Shown here: piece after piece, positions 49,498 through 59,745 of the stretch
How the letters are laid out: every line of letters begins with the position of its first letter
How positions within the stretch are numbered: the stretch's first letter is position 1
NCBI GenBank assembly: GCA_010084195.1
Contig: RGPS01000007.1
Coordinates: 1-64,000 of the forward strand
Length of the DNA: 64,000 nt
Reading direction: 5' to 3'
Source: Terriglobia bacterium
Lineage (GTDB): Bacteria; Acidobacteriota; Terriglobia; Bryobacterales; Bryobacteraceae
Program-made: the position numbers and the translations under genes
Notes under the pieces: model-generated
Databases searched by the model: none
The model's input: the letters and a program-made list of their open reading frames with translations, nothing else
What the model was told of the DNA's origin: nothing

Positions 49498-49654
49498 GTT
49501 GCTGTTGTCTCTCTTTCCGGTGCCTCCTGAGAGGCCTTCCTGACAAGAGAACTATCAACCGCTGCCTGTCATTCGTTTGCGAGAGCTCTGCAAAACGTTG
49601 ATTCGAAACAGAAAATAATTTTGCCGGAGGTGTGAGGGCCGCCACCGCTTGCGG

Positions 49655-52600
49655 TCAGAACGTGAGGCGCAAGGCGACCTGAAAGACTCGTGGCAGGTTC
49701 GCCTGTGAGGTGATGGTGCCGAAGGCTCGATTGACGGGGTCGACGGTGGGGCCGTTGAAGATGGCGCGATTGGCCACATTGAAGGCTTCGCCACGAATCT
49801 GAATCTTCACTTTTTCCACAATCGCGACGGTCTTCAGGACCGAGAGATCGATGTTATTGATCTTGTCGGTGCGGTAGGCCGAGAAGGCCTGCGAGAAAGT
49901 ACGCTGGTTGCTGGCCAGCTGACGTGCCGCAGTGGTTTCGAACCTGCTGGTGTCAAAGACCCGTGCGAGATTGCGTGCGTTCCACTGCAGGTCACCTCCG
50001 TAATGGAGAACATTGCCAAATTCCACAGGCGAGCCGGACTGCATGTTGAGAATACCGGCGAACTGCCAACCGCCGATGACACGGTCCAGCATGGGACCGG
50101 CACCACCAGCGAACTTCTTACCCTTGCCGAAAGGCAATTCGTAGAAGCCGGAGAAGACGAGGCGGAAAGGACGATCTTCGCCGGCCACTCGATATTGCAG
50201 CGTTGGAGCAGCCTCATACAGGTAGTTGGTGGCTTCGAGGAACTTCGACCACTGGAAGTTGGCGAGGAACTGGACACCGTTCGCGAAGCGTTTATCGAGA
50301 CGAACCTGAGCCATGTGGAAGTTCGAGTAGCCGACGGACTGTACATCTTCCCGTACCCCGTTGGTGCCCACGAACTGGGGGTAGCGGCGCAGCAACTGGT
50401 CGGTGGACACGGTATTGCCGTTCAGGCCGGTGCCGACAAGAAGCCCCCGGAAAGGGTTGGCGATGACCGCGGAGTTCCGGTCAATGGTCGCCTGGTCGCG
50501 GGTCGCTGAGGTGGAAAGAAACTGATTGGGGACGTAGTTCACATCGCGGCCCACAGGCAGCGCGCCAGCGTGAGATCCCATGTAGCCCATTTCCAGCAGG
50601 AGGTTCTTGCCGAGTTCGCGCTGGATGTTGAGATTCCAGCGGGTCGTGTAAGGCTGGTCGAGAGTGCCGGGGACATACGTTACGTTCTGCCCAAGGAAAG
50701 TGTTGACGCCGTTGACGCCACCGGCAGGCTGGGCGATACCGCCCGGGTAGGGGTTCGCAAAACTCGCGGCTGCTGTCAGGTAGTTATCGTTCGTCGCCAC
50801 CAGCTGTGTCCTCTGGCTGAAGCCTGGCTGCTGGACACCGATACTGGTACCAAAAGTCTGGTAGAAGATGCCAACGCCACCGCGGATAACCGTCTTCGTG
50901 CCCATTACCTTTGGAGACCACGAGAAGCCGAACCGCGGACTGAACACATTGCCGGGCGTGCCATAGAGGCTGCGGTTGGAGTTGTTGGCGTAGAGGATGC
51001 CGCCGACGGGATTGAACTGGGCTGCCGGCAGCAGTGCACTCGGTGCCGCCGCGTAGGCGGTCCTGGCGGCCCCGGTGACGGAGAGATTGGCGGCAGAATC
51101 GAAGCCCCGGACCGCTCGATTCCAGCGTTCGATATTTGCCGTCTCTTTTTCATACCGGAGCCCCACGTTGATGCTGAGCTTGCTGTTGACGCGAATGTCG
51201 TCCTGCAGGAAGAACGCCATGTACTTGGCGCTCTGCGTGCGGGTGGCATTCACGTCAAAATTGCCACTGGTGGGCAGGCCGAGAACGAAGGCGGCAAGAT
51301 CCTGGCCGAGGGGCGCCGTGGGGGAGTTGTCGAGAGGGCCACGGGTCCAGCTCTGGTTAAAGGCGTAGTTGCCGGAGGAGTTACCGAAGCTGTTGGAGTC
51401 GAAGGGGGTGCTGTCGCCGCCGCTGTTGCCAATATCGGTGAGGTTGGAGAAATCGATGGTCGGCATTACCATTTTGGCGCTGGCGGTCTTGAGGTAGGAG
51501 GGCAGGCCGAGCGAGGTGAAATCGAACCCGTCGCTCTGACGGATGTTGCCTTCCACAAAGCGTGTCCAGTTGAGGCGAGTATTCAGGATCAGAGTGGGCG
51601 AAAAGGTATGGAGGTCATCGAGCGTCACACCCCAGTTCTGGCGGAGGAGGTTATTGCCGGTGGCGATATTCGAGAAGATGTTGCCGCGATTTTCGATACG
51701 GTCGTTGAAGCGCCCGGAGAGGAACGTCTTGTGTTTATCGGAGGCGTTCAGATCGATACGCCCCATGTATGAAGAAAAGGTGTCGGCGCGTACTGCGTTG
51801 CTGAAGTAATTATTGGTGCCATCAGTGCCGCCCACATAGTTGGGGGTGGGGATGTACTGGAAGAAGTTGCGGGATATGGGGCTGAGGCGTGAGGCGGGAA
51901 TACGGTTGCCTGCGAAAGGCTGGCGACGGATGCGCGCGCCTTCGGTGGCACCGGTAGCCGGGTCATACATCTGGTAACTGCTGTTGACGGCCAACAACTG
52001 GGAGAAATCACCGCCTCGCTGGGCCTCAGTGGCCACGGTGGAGAACGTAGGCTCGGGTTCCGACTGCCGGATACCCTCATAGCCAAAGAAGAAGAACAGC
52101 TTGTTACGGCCGTTGTAGACTTTCGGAATCCAGATGGGGCCGCCGACGGTGAGGCCGTACTGATTAAACCTGGTGACAGGTTTCTTCTGGGAGGCAGCAT
52201 TGGTGAAGAACGGGGTGGCCTTGAGCTGCTGATTTTGGTGGAACTCATAGAGCGAGCCGTGGAAGTCGTTTGTGCCGCCCTTCATGACGACGTTGACAGT
52301 ACCGCCGCCGGTGTTGCCATAAGCTGCGTCTGGCTGGAAGGCCTCTACTTTGATTTCCTGAACGGCATCGACCGGCGGATTGTAGGCAACACGACGGTTG
52401 CGCGTCATATCGGGGGACCCATCAAGGAGAAGTTCGTTGGCCTGAGCCTGGCCGCCGCCCATGGAAAACCCGGCCGGTCCGCCGTTGTCGAACGGACGCG
52501 TGAAGCGGGGGTCGGAAGATGGCGTGACGCCAAATGAGAGCTGGGCCAGGGAAAGCGGGGTGCGACCATTCATCGGCATGACCGCAATTTGAGACTCCCC

Positions 52601-52993
52601 GATGACCTGCCCGACAGACGCAGAAGCAGTCTGGAGCATTTGAACGTCGGCCGAAACGGTGACGGATTCCGCCTGGCTTCCCAACTGGAGGGCAATGTCG
52701 ATGGTGAGGCGCTGATTCGTGGAAACCGTGACGCCTTCCTGTACGTGCTTCCGAAAGCCCTTGACCTCCGCAGTAATGGTGTAGGGTCCGGGCGGAATAA
52801 AGGTCAGCGTGTATTCTCCGCCCTGTCCGGTAGTGGCCTCATATTTGGCCCCGGTTTGGGTTTCGGCAGCTACCACTTTCACGCTGACGACAGCGGAGCC
52901 GCTGGGGTCAGTAACCCTGCCGGCAATGGTGGAGCGGAACTCCTGGGCAAACGCTGCCGACGCGGCGAGCAAAAACACGACGAAGTATTTCAT
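49655..52993 (-). CDS. Oar-like TonB-dependent receptor with carboxypeptidase-regulatory-like domain
   Basis: MKYFVVFLLAASAAFAQEFRSTIAGRVTDPSGSAVVSVKVVAAE; barrel; C-terminal VALRLTF. Confidence 0.93.
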   Translation of the reverse strand: MKYFVVFLLAASAAFAQEFRSTIAGRVTDPSGSAVVSVKVVAAETQTGAKYEATTGQGGEYTLTFIPPGPYTITAEVKGFRKHVQEGVTVSTNQRLTIDIALQLGSQAESVTVSADVQMLQTASASVGQVIGESQIAVMPMNGRTPLSLAQLSFGVTPSSDPRFTRPFDNGGPAGFSMGGGQAQANELLLDGSPDMTRNRRVAYNPPVDAVQEIKVEAFQPDAAYGNTGGGTVNVVMKGGTNDFHGSLYEFHQNQQLKATPFFTNAASQKKPVTRFNQYGLTVGGPIWIPKVYNGRNKLFFFFGYEGIRQSEPEPTFSTVATEAQRGGDFSQLLAVNSSYQMYDPATGATEGARIRRQPFAGNRIPASRLSPISRNFFQYIPTPNYVGGTDGTNNYFSNAVRADTFSSYMGRIDLNASDKHKTFLSGRFNDRIENRGNIFSNIATGNNLLRQNWGVTLDDLHTFSPTLILNTRLNWTRFVEGNIRQSDGFDFTSLGLPSYLKTASAKMVMPTIDFSNLTDIGNSGGDSTPFDSNSFGNSSGNYAFNQSWTRGPLDNSPTAPLGQDLAAFVLGLPTSGNFDVNATRTQSAKYMAFFLQDDIRVNSKLSINVGLRYEKETANIERWNRAVRGFDSAANLSVTGAARTAYAAAPSALLPAAQFNPVGGILYANNSNRSLYGTPGNVFSPRFGFSWSPKVMGTKTVIRGGVGIFYQTFGTSIGVQQPGFSQRTQLVATNDNYLTAAASFANPYPGGIAQPAGGVNGVNTFLGQNVTYVPGTLDQPYTTRWNLNIQRELGKNLLLEMGYMGSHAGALPVGRDVNYVPNQFLSTSATRDQATIDRNSAVIANPFRGLLVGTGLNGNTVSTDQLLRRYPQFVGTNGVREDVQSVGYSNFHMAQVRLDKRFANGVQFLANFQWSKFLEATNYLYEAAPTLQYRVAGEDRPFRLVFSGFYELPFGKGKKFAGGAGPMLDRVIGGWQFAGILNMQSGSPVEFGNVLHYGGDLQWNARNLARVFDTSRFETTAARQLASNQRTFSQAFSAYRTDKINNIDLSVLKTVAIVEKVKIQIRGEAFNVANRAIFNGPTVDPVNRAFGTITSQANLPRVFQVALRLTF

Positions 52994-53222
52994 GTGAACC
53001 CCTGTATAAGGAAGTCCCGGCTGGCGGGAGATCCCATTGCACAAAGTATACCGGATTCCTCGGGTAGCCATGTAAGCCAAGGGTCAGGCAACGTGTGTGC
53101 GGCATAAGACTGGAATCGCTGACCTGATGATCGGGCTGGCCGGCAGCCAGAGCGGCTGGCCCACAAGGGCGCACCCGGCCTTCCGTACCCATACGCATGT
53201 TCTGTATACTGGTGCGCGCAGG

Positions 53223-53792
53223 ATGCCGTCCCCTATGGAAACATTGATGTCGGGACCGTGGCCGTGGTGGCTAGCCGGCCCGGTGATTGGGCTCTTTGTG
53301 CCTGCGCTGCTCCTCGTCGGCAACAAAGTTTTCGGGGTTTCCCCAAATCTGCGGCATCTGTGTTCCGCGCTGTTGCCCGGAGGGGTGGAGCATTTTTGCT
53401 ATGACTGGAAGCAGTCCGGACTTTGGAACCTGATCTTTGTCGGCGGCACATGCCTGGGCGGTTTTGTTGCGACCCAAATGGGGACGCCGCACGATATCGG
53501 CATATCGGAAGAGACAAGAGTGGCGTTGATGGCACTGGGGATTCACGACTTTTCGGGTCTGGGGCCAAAAGAGGTCTTTAGCTGGTCGGCCTTATTGACC
53601 GTCAGGGGCTTTGTGTCCGTAGTGGTCGGTGGCTTTCTGGTAGGCTTTGGTACGGCTTACGCGGGAGGCTGTACGTCCGGACATGCCATCTCCGGGTTGG
53701 CAGACCGACAACTACCCTCCCTCATTGCGGTGGTGGGATTTTTTGCAGGAGGCCTGGTGGGGACGTTTCTGGTACTCCCGCTCATTTATTAG
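53223..53792 (+). CDS. YeeE/YedE family inner-membrane transporter, first half
   Basis: [44 protein letters not shown] (conserved GGCTSGH). Confidence 0.9.
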   Translation: MPSPMETLMSGPWPWWLAGPVIGLFVPALLLVGNKVFGVSPNLRHLCSALLPGGVEHFCYDWKQSGLWNLIFVGGTCLGGFVATQMGTPHDIGISEETRVALMALGIHDFSGLGPKEVFSWSALLTVRGFVSVVVGGFLVGFGTAYAGGCTSGHAISGLADRQLPSLIAVVGFFAGGLVGTFLVLPLIY

Positions 53793-54236
53793 ATGGCGAC
53801 ACGAAGTTCAAAACCGGGATCGGGATGGCTGGCCTATTTAAGCCTGGGAATTCTGTTTGGTACTACCTTGACGAAGGCAGAGGTGCTCTCGTGGTTCCGG
53901 ATTCAGGAGATGTTTCGATTCCAGTCACCACGCATGTACCTGATTATTGTCTCGGCGATTCTGACCGCTGGAATCTCGCTGGAACTGATTCGGCGATTCG
54001 GCATGAAAACAGTGTCGGGTGAAGGCATAGACGTGGCCCCAAAGGTGATGGGGCGAGGCATCCGCTACGCTGTGGGCGGCACGATTTTTGGTCTCGGCTG
54101 GGCGCTGGCGGGGGCCTGTCCCGGCCCCTTGTTCGCGCTGCTGGGGACTGGCATGACCGTGATGCTGGTGGCGATTCTGAGCGGGATGGCGGGAACCTGG
54201 CTTTACGGAGTGGTGAAACTCCGGCTGCCGCATTGA
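53793..54236 (+). CDS. YeeE/YedE (DUF6691-like) family membrane protein, second half
   Basis: GRGIRYAVGGTIFGLGWALAGACPGPLFALLGTGMTVMLVAILSGMAGTWLYG. Confidence 0.88.
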   Translation: MATRSSKPGSGWLAYLSLGILFGTTLTKAEVLSWFRIQEMFRFQSPRMYLIIVSAILTAGISLELIRRFGMKTVSGEGIDVAPKVMGRGIRYAVGGTIFGLGWALAGACPGPLFALLGTGMTVMLVAILSGMAGTWLYGVVKLRLPH

Positions 54237-54242
54237 TGGAGA

Positions 54243-54941
54243 GACAAGACGACATACCTCACACTCGCAACGCTTGCTCTTGTCGGAGTCTGCTGCCACG
54301 CCGGGCTGGCGCAGGAGAGACCAACGTTCGACATGGCAGATGTTCATGCCCGTCCGCCGAATTCTATTTTGGCGATGCGGAGCGGCTTTGCCAACGGTCG
54401 CTATGAATTGCGACACGCCACGATACTGGACCTGATCCGCACGGCCTGGGATGTTCCTGCCGCCAAGGTGTGGGGCGGTCCCTCGTGGCTGGAGGTTGAC
54501 CGCTTTGACGTGGTGGGCATGGCCCCGGCAGAGACCAGGAGGGAGACCCTTCGGATTATGCTCCGCGAGGTTCTGGCTGAGCGGTTCGGGCTCGAAGTGC
54601 AGCTGGCTGCGAGAGACTTATCTGCCTATGGAATTGTGCCGGACAAGAAGCATCTGCTGAAGGTGTCTGAGGAGCAGCAGGACTCGGGCTGCAGGCTGAA
54701 AGGTGCCGGTGCCGCAACACCACGAACGAACCCGGGTGAATTTGTAGAAGTTTCGTGCACCCACGTATCAATGGAGCAGTTTGCTGCGCAATTGCCGGGT
54801 TTGCGCGGAGCTGCCGGGTATGTATTTGGTTACCCGATTGTCGATAGGACGGGGTTACAAAGCAACTGGGCTTTCAACCTTCGCTGGACCATGCAAGCGA
54901 GTAGAATGCAGCACCCGACAGAAGGATCACTGCCTGATTGA
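54243..54941 (+). pseudogene. TIGR03435 family (Solibacter paralog) protein, apparently damaged at 5' and 3' ends
   Basis: FANGRYELRHATILDLIRTAWDVPAAKVWGGPSWLEVDRFDVVGMAPAE..LAERFGLEVQLAARDLSAYGIV..VDRTGLQSNWAFNLRW. The signal peptide TTYLTLATLALVGVCCHAGLAQ is in frame upstream of 54333 but has no in-frame start codon; the usual C-terminal segment is missing. Confidence 0.6.
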
Positions 54942-55199
54942 GGGGATGGGGTACGGGTCCATGAATAAGAATGATTTTGACCAGAGGGAATTTAAGAGGG
55001 TGAAGAAGTATGAGTGCCGGAATGGGGAGCCTCCCTTTATGTTTGGGACTGTGGAGAGTTTCTTCCGGCGGAATTTGTAGTCTGCGTTGTTATGATTGAG
55101 GTGGCGCCGACGGCTTCAAGCGCGGCGACTATTGGTGAATGGCGCATATAAGTCCCGGCCCTGATCGCTGTTTGACGGGTACCAAGACGATGCTAAACG

Positions 55200-55988
55200 A
55201 TGAGCGCGAACGATTTTTTCCAGGCGAAGGTCGAGGGCAAACGCCTTTCGATGGTTACTTGTTACGACTACACTTTTGCCCGTCTCCTTGCGAACAGTTC
55301 GGTGGATGCGATCCTGGTGGGCGACAGCGCCGCCATGGTAATGCACGGACACGATTCGACGATCGCTGCGAGCATCGACTTAATGCGGCTTCACACGGTC
55401 GCGGTAGTGCGCGGCGCGGGAAGCAAGTTTGTGGTGGCGGATATGCCGTTTCTAACGGCGAGGCGCGGGATGGGGGCGGCCCTGGACGCGGCAGCCGAGG
55501 TGATGACGGCGGGCGCGGGTGCCGTCAAAGTGGAGGGCGTGGACGGGCATGAAGATGTAATTCAGCGTCTGGTGCAGAGCGGGATTCCCGTAATGGGGCA
55601 TCTGGGTTTGCAGCCGCAGTCCGTAAACGCGTACGGCGGCTTCCGTGTCCAGGGCCGGCACGATGACTCGGCGCGAGAGATTGTGCGACGTGCGACCGCG
55701 CTTCAGTCACTGGGGGCGTTTGCGGTAGTGCTGGAGTGCATTCCGGCGTGTCTGGCCGCAGAGGTCACAGGTTCTCTGCGCATTCCAACCATTGGCATTG
55801 GTGCGGGAAGCGGGTGCGACGGGCAGATTCTGGTGCTGCAGGATTTACTGGGCATGAATCCGGACTTCCATCCGAAGTTCGCGCGACCTTTCCTCGACGG
55901 CGCTCAAACCATTCTGGATGCGATTGGGCGGTTCGATGTGGCGGTGAAAGACGGTTCGTTTCCGTCCGCTGCGGAGAGCTATTCATGA
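55200..55988 (+). CDS. panB: 3-methyl-2-oxobutanoate hydroxymethyltransferase
   Basis: MVTCYDYTFARLLANSSVDAILVGDSAAMVMHGHDSTI, GHLGLQPQSVNAYGGFRVQG, IPTIGIGAGSGCDGQILVLQDLLGM. Confidence 0.95.
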   Translation: MSANDFFQAKVEGKRLSMVTCYDYTFARLLANSSVDAILVGDSAAMVMHGHDSTIAASIDLMRLHTVAVVRGAGSKFVVADMPFLTARRGMGAALDAAAEVMTAGAGAVKVEGVDGHEDVIQRLVQSGIPVMGHLGLQPQSVNAYGGFRVQGRHDDSAREIVRRATALQSLGAFAVVLECIPACLAAEVTGSLRIPTIGIGAGSGCDGQILVLQDLLGMNPDFHPKFARPFLDGAQTILDAIGRFDVAVKDGSFPSAAESYS

Positions 55989-56770
55989 TGCGCGTGTGGA
56001 CAAGTATCCCGGCCTGGAGGGAGCGTCGACGCGAGCTTTCCGATGGCCGCATCGGCTTTGTTCCCACAATGGGCGCGCTGCATCAGGGCCATGCCGCGCT
56101 GGTGGAACGGTGCAGGCGGGAGAACAATATTGTGGTGGTCAGCATCTTCGTCAATCCCTCGCAGTTCAACGACATACGCGATCTGAAGAACTATCCCCAG
56201 ACCCTGGACAGCGATCTCCGGCTTCTGGAGCAGTTGGGCGTGGACGAGGTGCTGGCCCCGCCAGCGCAGGAAATGTATCCGAACGGGTACGGGCTGCGAG
56301 TGGTTCCGGTGGATCAGGCACCTGTTATGGAAGCGGCGTTTCGGCCCGGCTTTCTGGAGGGCGTCCTGACCGTGGTTCTGAAGCTCTTCAATCTTGTGCG
56401 GGCAGACAGGGCATATTTTGGCGAGAAAGATTATCAACAACTGCGTGCCGTGACGGACCTGGCCGGGGAGTTCTTTTGCTCTACGGAAATCGTGCCCTGT
56501 CCCACGGTACGGGAAGTTTCGGGACTGGCTCTGAGTTCGCGAAATGCCCGGTTGTCGAGCGAAGGCCGGGCGAAGGCGGTGGCGGTATTCGAAGCATTGA
56601 CCAGCGCGGGGGGAGTTGAGGAGGCGAGGCGGCTGCTGGAGGCGCGCGGGTTTACCGTGGAGTATGTGGAGGAGCGGTGGGGGCGGCGTCTGGCGGCGGT
56701 TGTCATTGACGCCGTCCGGCTTATCGACAATGTTTCCCCGGAGGAGGTCAGGCATGCTGATGGTACTTGA
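55985..56770 (+). CDS. panC: Pantoate--beta-alanine ligase
   Basis: IGFVPTMGALHQGHAALVERCRRENNIVVVSIFVNPSQFN, RADRAYFGEKDYQQL, LALSSRNARLS; ATGA overlap with panB. Confidence 0.95.
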   Translation: MMRVWTSIPAWRERRRELSDGRIGFVPTMGALHQGHAALVERCRRENNIVVVSIFVNPSQFNDIRDLKNYPQTLDSDLRLLEQLGVDEVLAPPAQEMYPNGYGLRVVPVDQAPVMEAAFRPGFLEGVLTVVLKLFNLVRADRAYFGEKDYQQLRAVTDLAGEFFCSTEIVPCPTVREVSGLALSSRNARLSSEGRAKAVAVFEALTSAGGVEEARRLLEARGFTVEYVEERWGRRLAAVVIDAVRLIDNVSPEEVRHADGT

Positions 56771-57533
56771 TGTTGGCAATACGGAGATTTTCGGCGGAGT
56801 GTACGACGGGGGCGAGCTGAAGGTCACCTTTCGGCGGACATCAAGCGTGCGGTCATCGTCGGATGAGTTCGGCCTGTTCTTTCGCAACGTGCTTCGGGAG
56901 AATGGCTTTGAGCCCGGGCAGATCGACATGGCGGGGATTTGTTCGGTTGTTCCCGACGCGATGCACTCGCTGCGGAACTGTTTCCGGAAGTACTTTCATT
57001 TTGAGCCGTTCCTGCTGCAGCCAGGAGCGCGGACCGGCCTCAGGATCCGCTATCGAAATCCGCTGGAGGTCGGTGCCGACAAGATTGCGAACGCCGTTGG
57101 TGCACTGTCGCGCTTCCCGGGGCGCAACCTGCTGATTGTTGATTTCGGCACGGCCACTACGTTATGCGCGGTGACGAAGGACAAGGAATATCTCGGTGGG
57201 ATCATTACGCCGGGCATCAGTATCTCAATGTCGGCGCTGGAATCGAACACCGCGCGACTTCCGTCGGTTGAGATTATACGGTCGGCTGAAGTTGTGGGGC
57301 GTTCGACGGTGGAAAGCATTCAGTCCGGCCTGTATTTTGGAACGCTTGCCCTGGTCCGGGGCCTCGTTGGACTGGTGACGGCTGAGCACTTTGCGGAGGA
57401 TCGGCCGTTGGTGGTTGGGACCGGCGGGTTTGGGCGCTTGTTTGATGAAGACCGCCTGTTCGACGAGTTTGTGCCGGAACTTTCGTTGCTGGGGCTGCGG
57501 CGAGCGGTGGAGATTTGGCGGGCCGTTTCATGA
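56754..57533 (+). CDS. coaX: Type III pantothenate kinase
   Basis: MLMVLDVGNTEIFGGVYDGG, NPLEVGADKIANAVGAL, LLIVDFGTATTLCAV, GGIITPGISISMSAL. Confidence 0.95.
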   Translation: MLMVLDVGNTEIFGGVYDGGELKVTFRRTSSVRSSSDEFGLFFRNVLRENGFEPGQIDMAGICSVVPDAMHSLRNCFRKYFHFEPFLLQPGARTGLRIRYRNPLEVGADKIANAVGALSRFPGRNLLIVDFGTATTLCAVTKDKEYLGGIITPGISISMSALESNTARLPSVEIIRSAEVVGRSTVESIQSGLYFGTLALVRGLVGLVTAEHFAEDRPLVVGTGGFGRLFDEDRLFDEFVPELSLLGLRRAVEIWRAVS

Positions 57534-57539
57534 GGTTGG

Positions 57540-57965
57540 CGAGGAGACGCCTGCACCAAGGTAACCCTCCCGCGTGTTGCTAGCACGGGGAACTCAGGCG
57601 CGGCGGACAGTCCGTGGCGGTCCGGATTGCCTATATCAAAGAGCTTATCCGGCGGCGATTCCTTCGCCGCCGTCCTTTGTTGTGTGCCGAGCATGTTCGA
57701 CAGCTTGAAGGTGAAAGTCCTTTTCACAGGCTGATGGAGGCGAAGTGATAGCGAAGCGCAAGGGCGTCGTCGTGAGGCGGGGTCTGAAAGAAGCGTGGAC
57801 CAAAGAAGCGTGGACCAAAGACGCGAGCCGATGTGTTCGTCTGTGACTCAACCCGCCGAACCGCCGGATGCGGACCCGCATGTCCGGTGGTGTGGGAGGG
57901 GCGGAGCCGCAAGGTGCTTGCACCCGTGGTGGTGATTGACCACGTGGATGAGACGCCAAAGGGGA
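57540..57965 (+). mobile_element. Group II intron relic, apparently lacking the RT/maturase ORF
   Basis: 5' domain-I-like CCAAGGTAACCCTCCCGCGTG..GAAGGTGAAAGTCC..GCGAAGCGCAAGGGCGTCGTCGTGAGGCGGGGTCTGAAAGAAGCGTGG, and domain-V-like AACCGCCGGATGCGGACCCGCATGTCCGGTGGTGTGGGAGG. Recognised from recurring bacterial intron sequence; boundaries approximate. Confidence 0.6.
57786..57820. repeat. Tandem 15-nt repeat inside the intron relic
   Basis: AAAGAAGCGTGGACC AAAGAAGCGTGGACC AAAGACGCG: two perfect units and a partial third. Confidence 0.7.
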
Positions 57966-57990
57966 ATTAGCGCAGTAATTAAGCTAGAGA

Positions 57991-58028
57991 GGCGGGTTTG
58001 CCAACCCGCCGCAGGTTTCCAACCTGCC
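57991..58028. repeat. REP-like double palindrome
   Basis: GGCGGGTTTGCCAACCCGCC immediately followed by GCAGGTTTCCAACCTGC; adjacent, similarly designed hairpins. Confidence 0.7.
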
Positions 58029-58050
58029 CCACACAGTTGACCGGAGAACT

Positions 58051-58800
58051 TTAGGGAACGAAGCGAACAAACCCCCACGTCTCCGGGCGGTGCATATCGA
58101 CGACCCCCTGCGGGGACCAGACCCAGTTGTCTTCCTTGCCGGGGAGCTTCTCGTACTTGCCACGGGCCGTGTTGACGCGCCATTCCACCCGGGAGAAGTT
58201 CACTCTCCATTCCTCCCCGGATGCCGGGCGACCCTTCCCGCTGCGTTCCGCAAAGGCGGTCCAGGGAAAGGCGATTTCGAGTTGCCAGCCCTTGTCCGTG
58301 TCACGCGGATTATTGAGAGTTCCATCAATATAGACGGCAGTCTTCAGCCCCGGAATTTGCCACCCGTTATCGGGTTTACCTTGCTGCCGGTAAGGCTTGG
58401 GGAGGAAGAGGTCCCAACCTGTATTGAGGGCATTCATCTCGAACTCGAAGTAGTTCCGGGTGTCGCCCGTGGGGTTGAGGAAGACTTCGAAGTCGTTGTC
58501 GCGGAAGATGACGGAATCGTGTTTTTTGAGGGTGCCCCAGACGTGTGGCTCTTCGAGGTCGGCGGCGATGTAGAGGTATTGGTCATCCCACAGGATTTTG
58601 GCGCGGGTCCTGAAGCGGGGCTTGGTGTGGGAGGTGCCTTCGATGTCGATAAACAGATCCGTCCACGGCGCCTGCTGCCAGGAGGGGTCATCCAGCTTCC
58701 CGTCAATCTGAACGGGAGCGGAGGCCCGGTGCGCCTCGTAGCGTTTGGGTGGCTCGGGGGCGGCCTGGAGCAGGAAAAGGCAGGTGGCAAGAAGGGACAT
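58051..58800 (-). CDS. Carbohydrate-binding family 9-like secreted protein
   Basis: APVQIDGKLDDPSWQQAPWTDLFIDIEG..TRAKILWDDQYLYIAADLEEPHVWGT..FEVFLNPTGDTRNYFEFEMNALNTGWDLFL. Confidence 0.88.
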   Translation of the reverse strand: MSLLATCLFLLQAAPEPPKRYEAHRASAPVQIDGKLDDPSWQQAPWTDLFIDIEGTSHTKPRFRTRAKILWDDQYLYIAADLEEPHVWGTLKKHDSVIFRDNDFEVFLNPTGDTRNYFEFEMNALNTGWDLFLPKPYRQQGKPDNGWQIPGLKTAVYIDGTLNNPRDTDKGWQLEIAFPWTAFAERSGKGRPASGEEWRVNFSRVEWRVNTARGKYEKLPGKEDNWVWSPQGVVDMHRPETWGFVRFVP

Positions 58801-58804
58801 AGAG

Positions 58805-59716
58805 TTAGCGGAGGGCTTCGTGAGCGAGGGCCAGCGCACCGAGAAGCCCGGAGCGTCCGCCCAGACCCGGCGGGACGACATATTCGTGCATCCCTGAGAG
58901 AATCTGCGGGGCCTGCAGGTATTGGTTCAGCATCGCAGTGAGTTCGGTGTGGATAAGCGGGAAGAGATGGGTTTGCTGCATGACGCCTCCTCCCAAAATG
59001 ACGCGTTGGGGGGAGAGTGTGAAGACAAAGTTGGCGACTGCGAGAGCCAGATAACGGGCTTCCAGCTTCCAGGCAGGGTGGTCCGGGGGGAGTTCGGCAG
59101 CTTTCGCCCCCCAGCGTGCCTGCATGGCGGGTCCGGCGGCAAGACCTTCCAGGCAATCGCCGTGGAAGGGACAGTTGCCGGTAAACGGATCGGCGGCAAA
59201 GTCGTGCGGGATGCGGATGTGTCCCATTTCCGGATGGATCAGGCCGTGGACAAGCTGGCCGTTGACGACCGCGCCGCCTCCAATGCCGGTGCCGACGGTG
59301 AGATAAACACAGTTTTCGAGACCTCGGGCTGCCCCCCAACGTACTTCTGCCAGGGCCGCAGCATTGACGTCAGTATCGAAGCCGACGGGAATTCCGAGGG
59401 CTTGGGAGAACGCTCCGGCGAGGTCGGTGTATTGCCAGCCAGCCTTGGGGGTGGTGGTGATGTGACCCCACGTGGGCGAAGCGGGGTTGAGGTCAACCGG
59501 GCCGAAGCTTCCTATGCCAATAGCCGCTAGGGCGCCCTGTGTACGGAAGAACGCGAGGCACCGCGTCATCGTCTCGTCAGGAGAGGTGGTGGGGATAACG
59601 GTGGTGACGAGGTCGTCGGGGCCGGAGCCGACTCCGCAGACAAACTTGGTTCCACCAGCTTCAATCGCAGCAAACTTTTTCACGCTCTCGACAGTTTGCC
59701 ACACCGTTCCAGGCAT
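58805..59716 (-). CDS. ROK family protein (fructokinase-like)
   Basis: [69 protein letters not shown] (ROK Cys motif). Confidence 0.92.
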   Translation of the reverse strand: MPGTVWQTVESVKKFAAIEAGGTKFVCGVGSGPDDLVTTVIPTTSPDETMTRCLAFFRTQGALAAIGIGSFGPVDLNPASPTWGHITTTPKAGWQYTDLAGAFSQALGIPVGFDTDVNAAALAEVRWGAARGLENCVYLTVGTGIGGGAVVNGQLVHGLIHPEMGHIRIPHDFAADPFTGNCPFHGDCLEGLAAGPAMQARWGAKAAELPPDHPAWKLEARYLALAVANFVFTLSPQRVILGGGVMQQTHLFPLIHTELTAMLNQYLQAPQILSGMHEYVVPPGLGGRSGLLGALALAHEALR

Positions 59717-59745
59717 TCGGAGATAAACTGTAATGGATCAACCAC

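Noticed and set aside
50570-51772. 400-aa + strand ORF inside the second Oar-like receptor
   Set aside because: Antisense artefact; composition typical of shadow ORFs.
57787-57820. Possible CRISPR or short tandem array
   Set aside because: Only two perfect 15-nt units, no spacers; better explained as duplication inside the intron relic.
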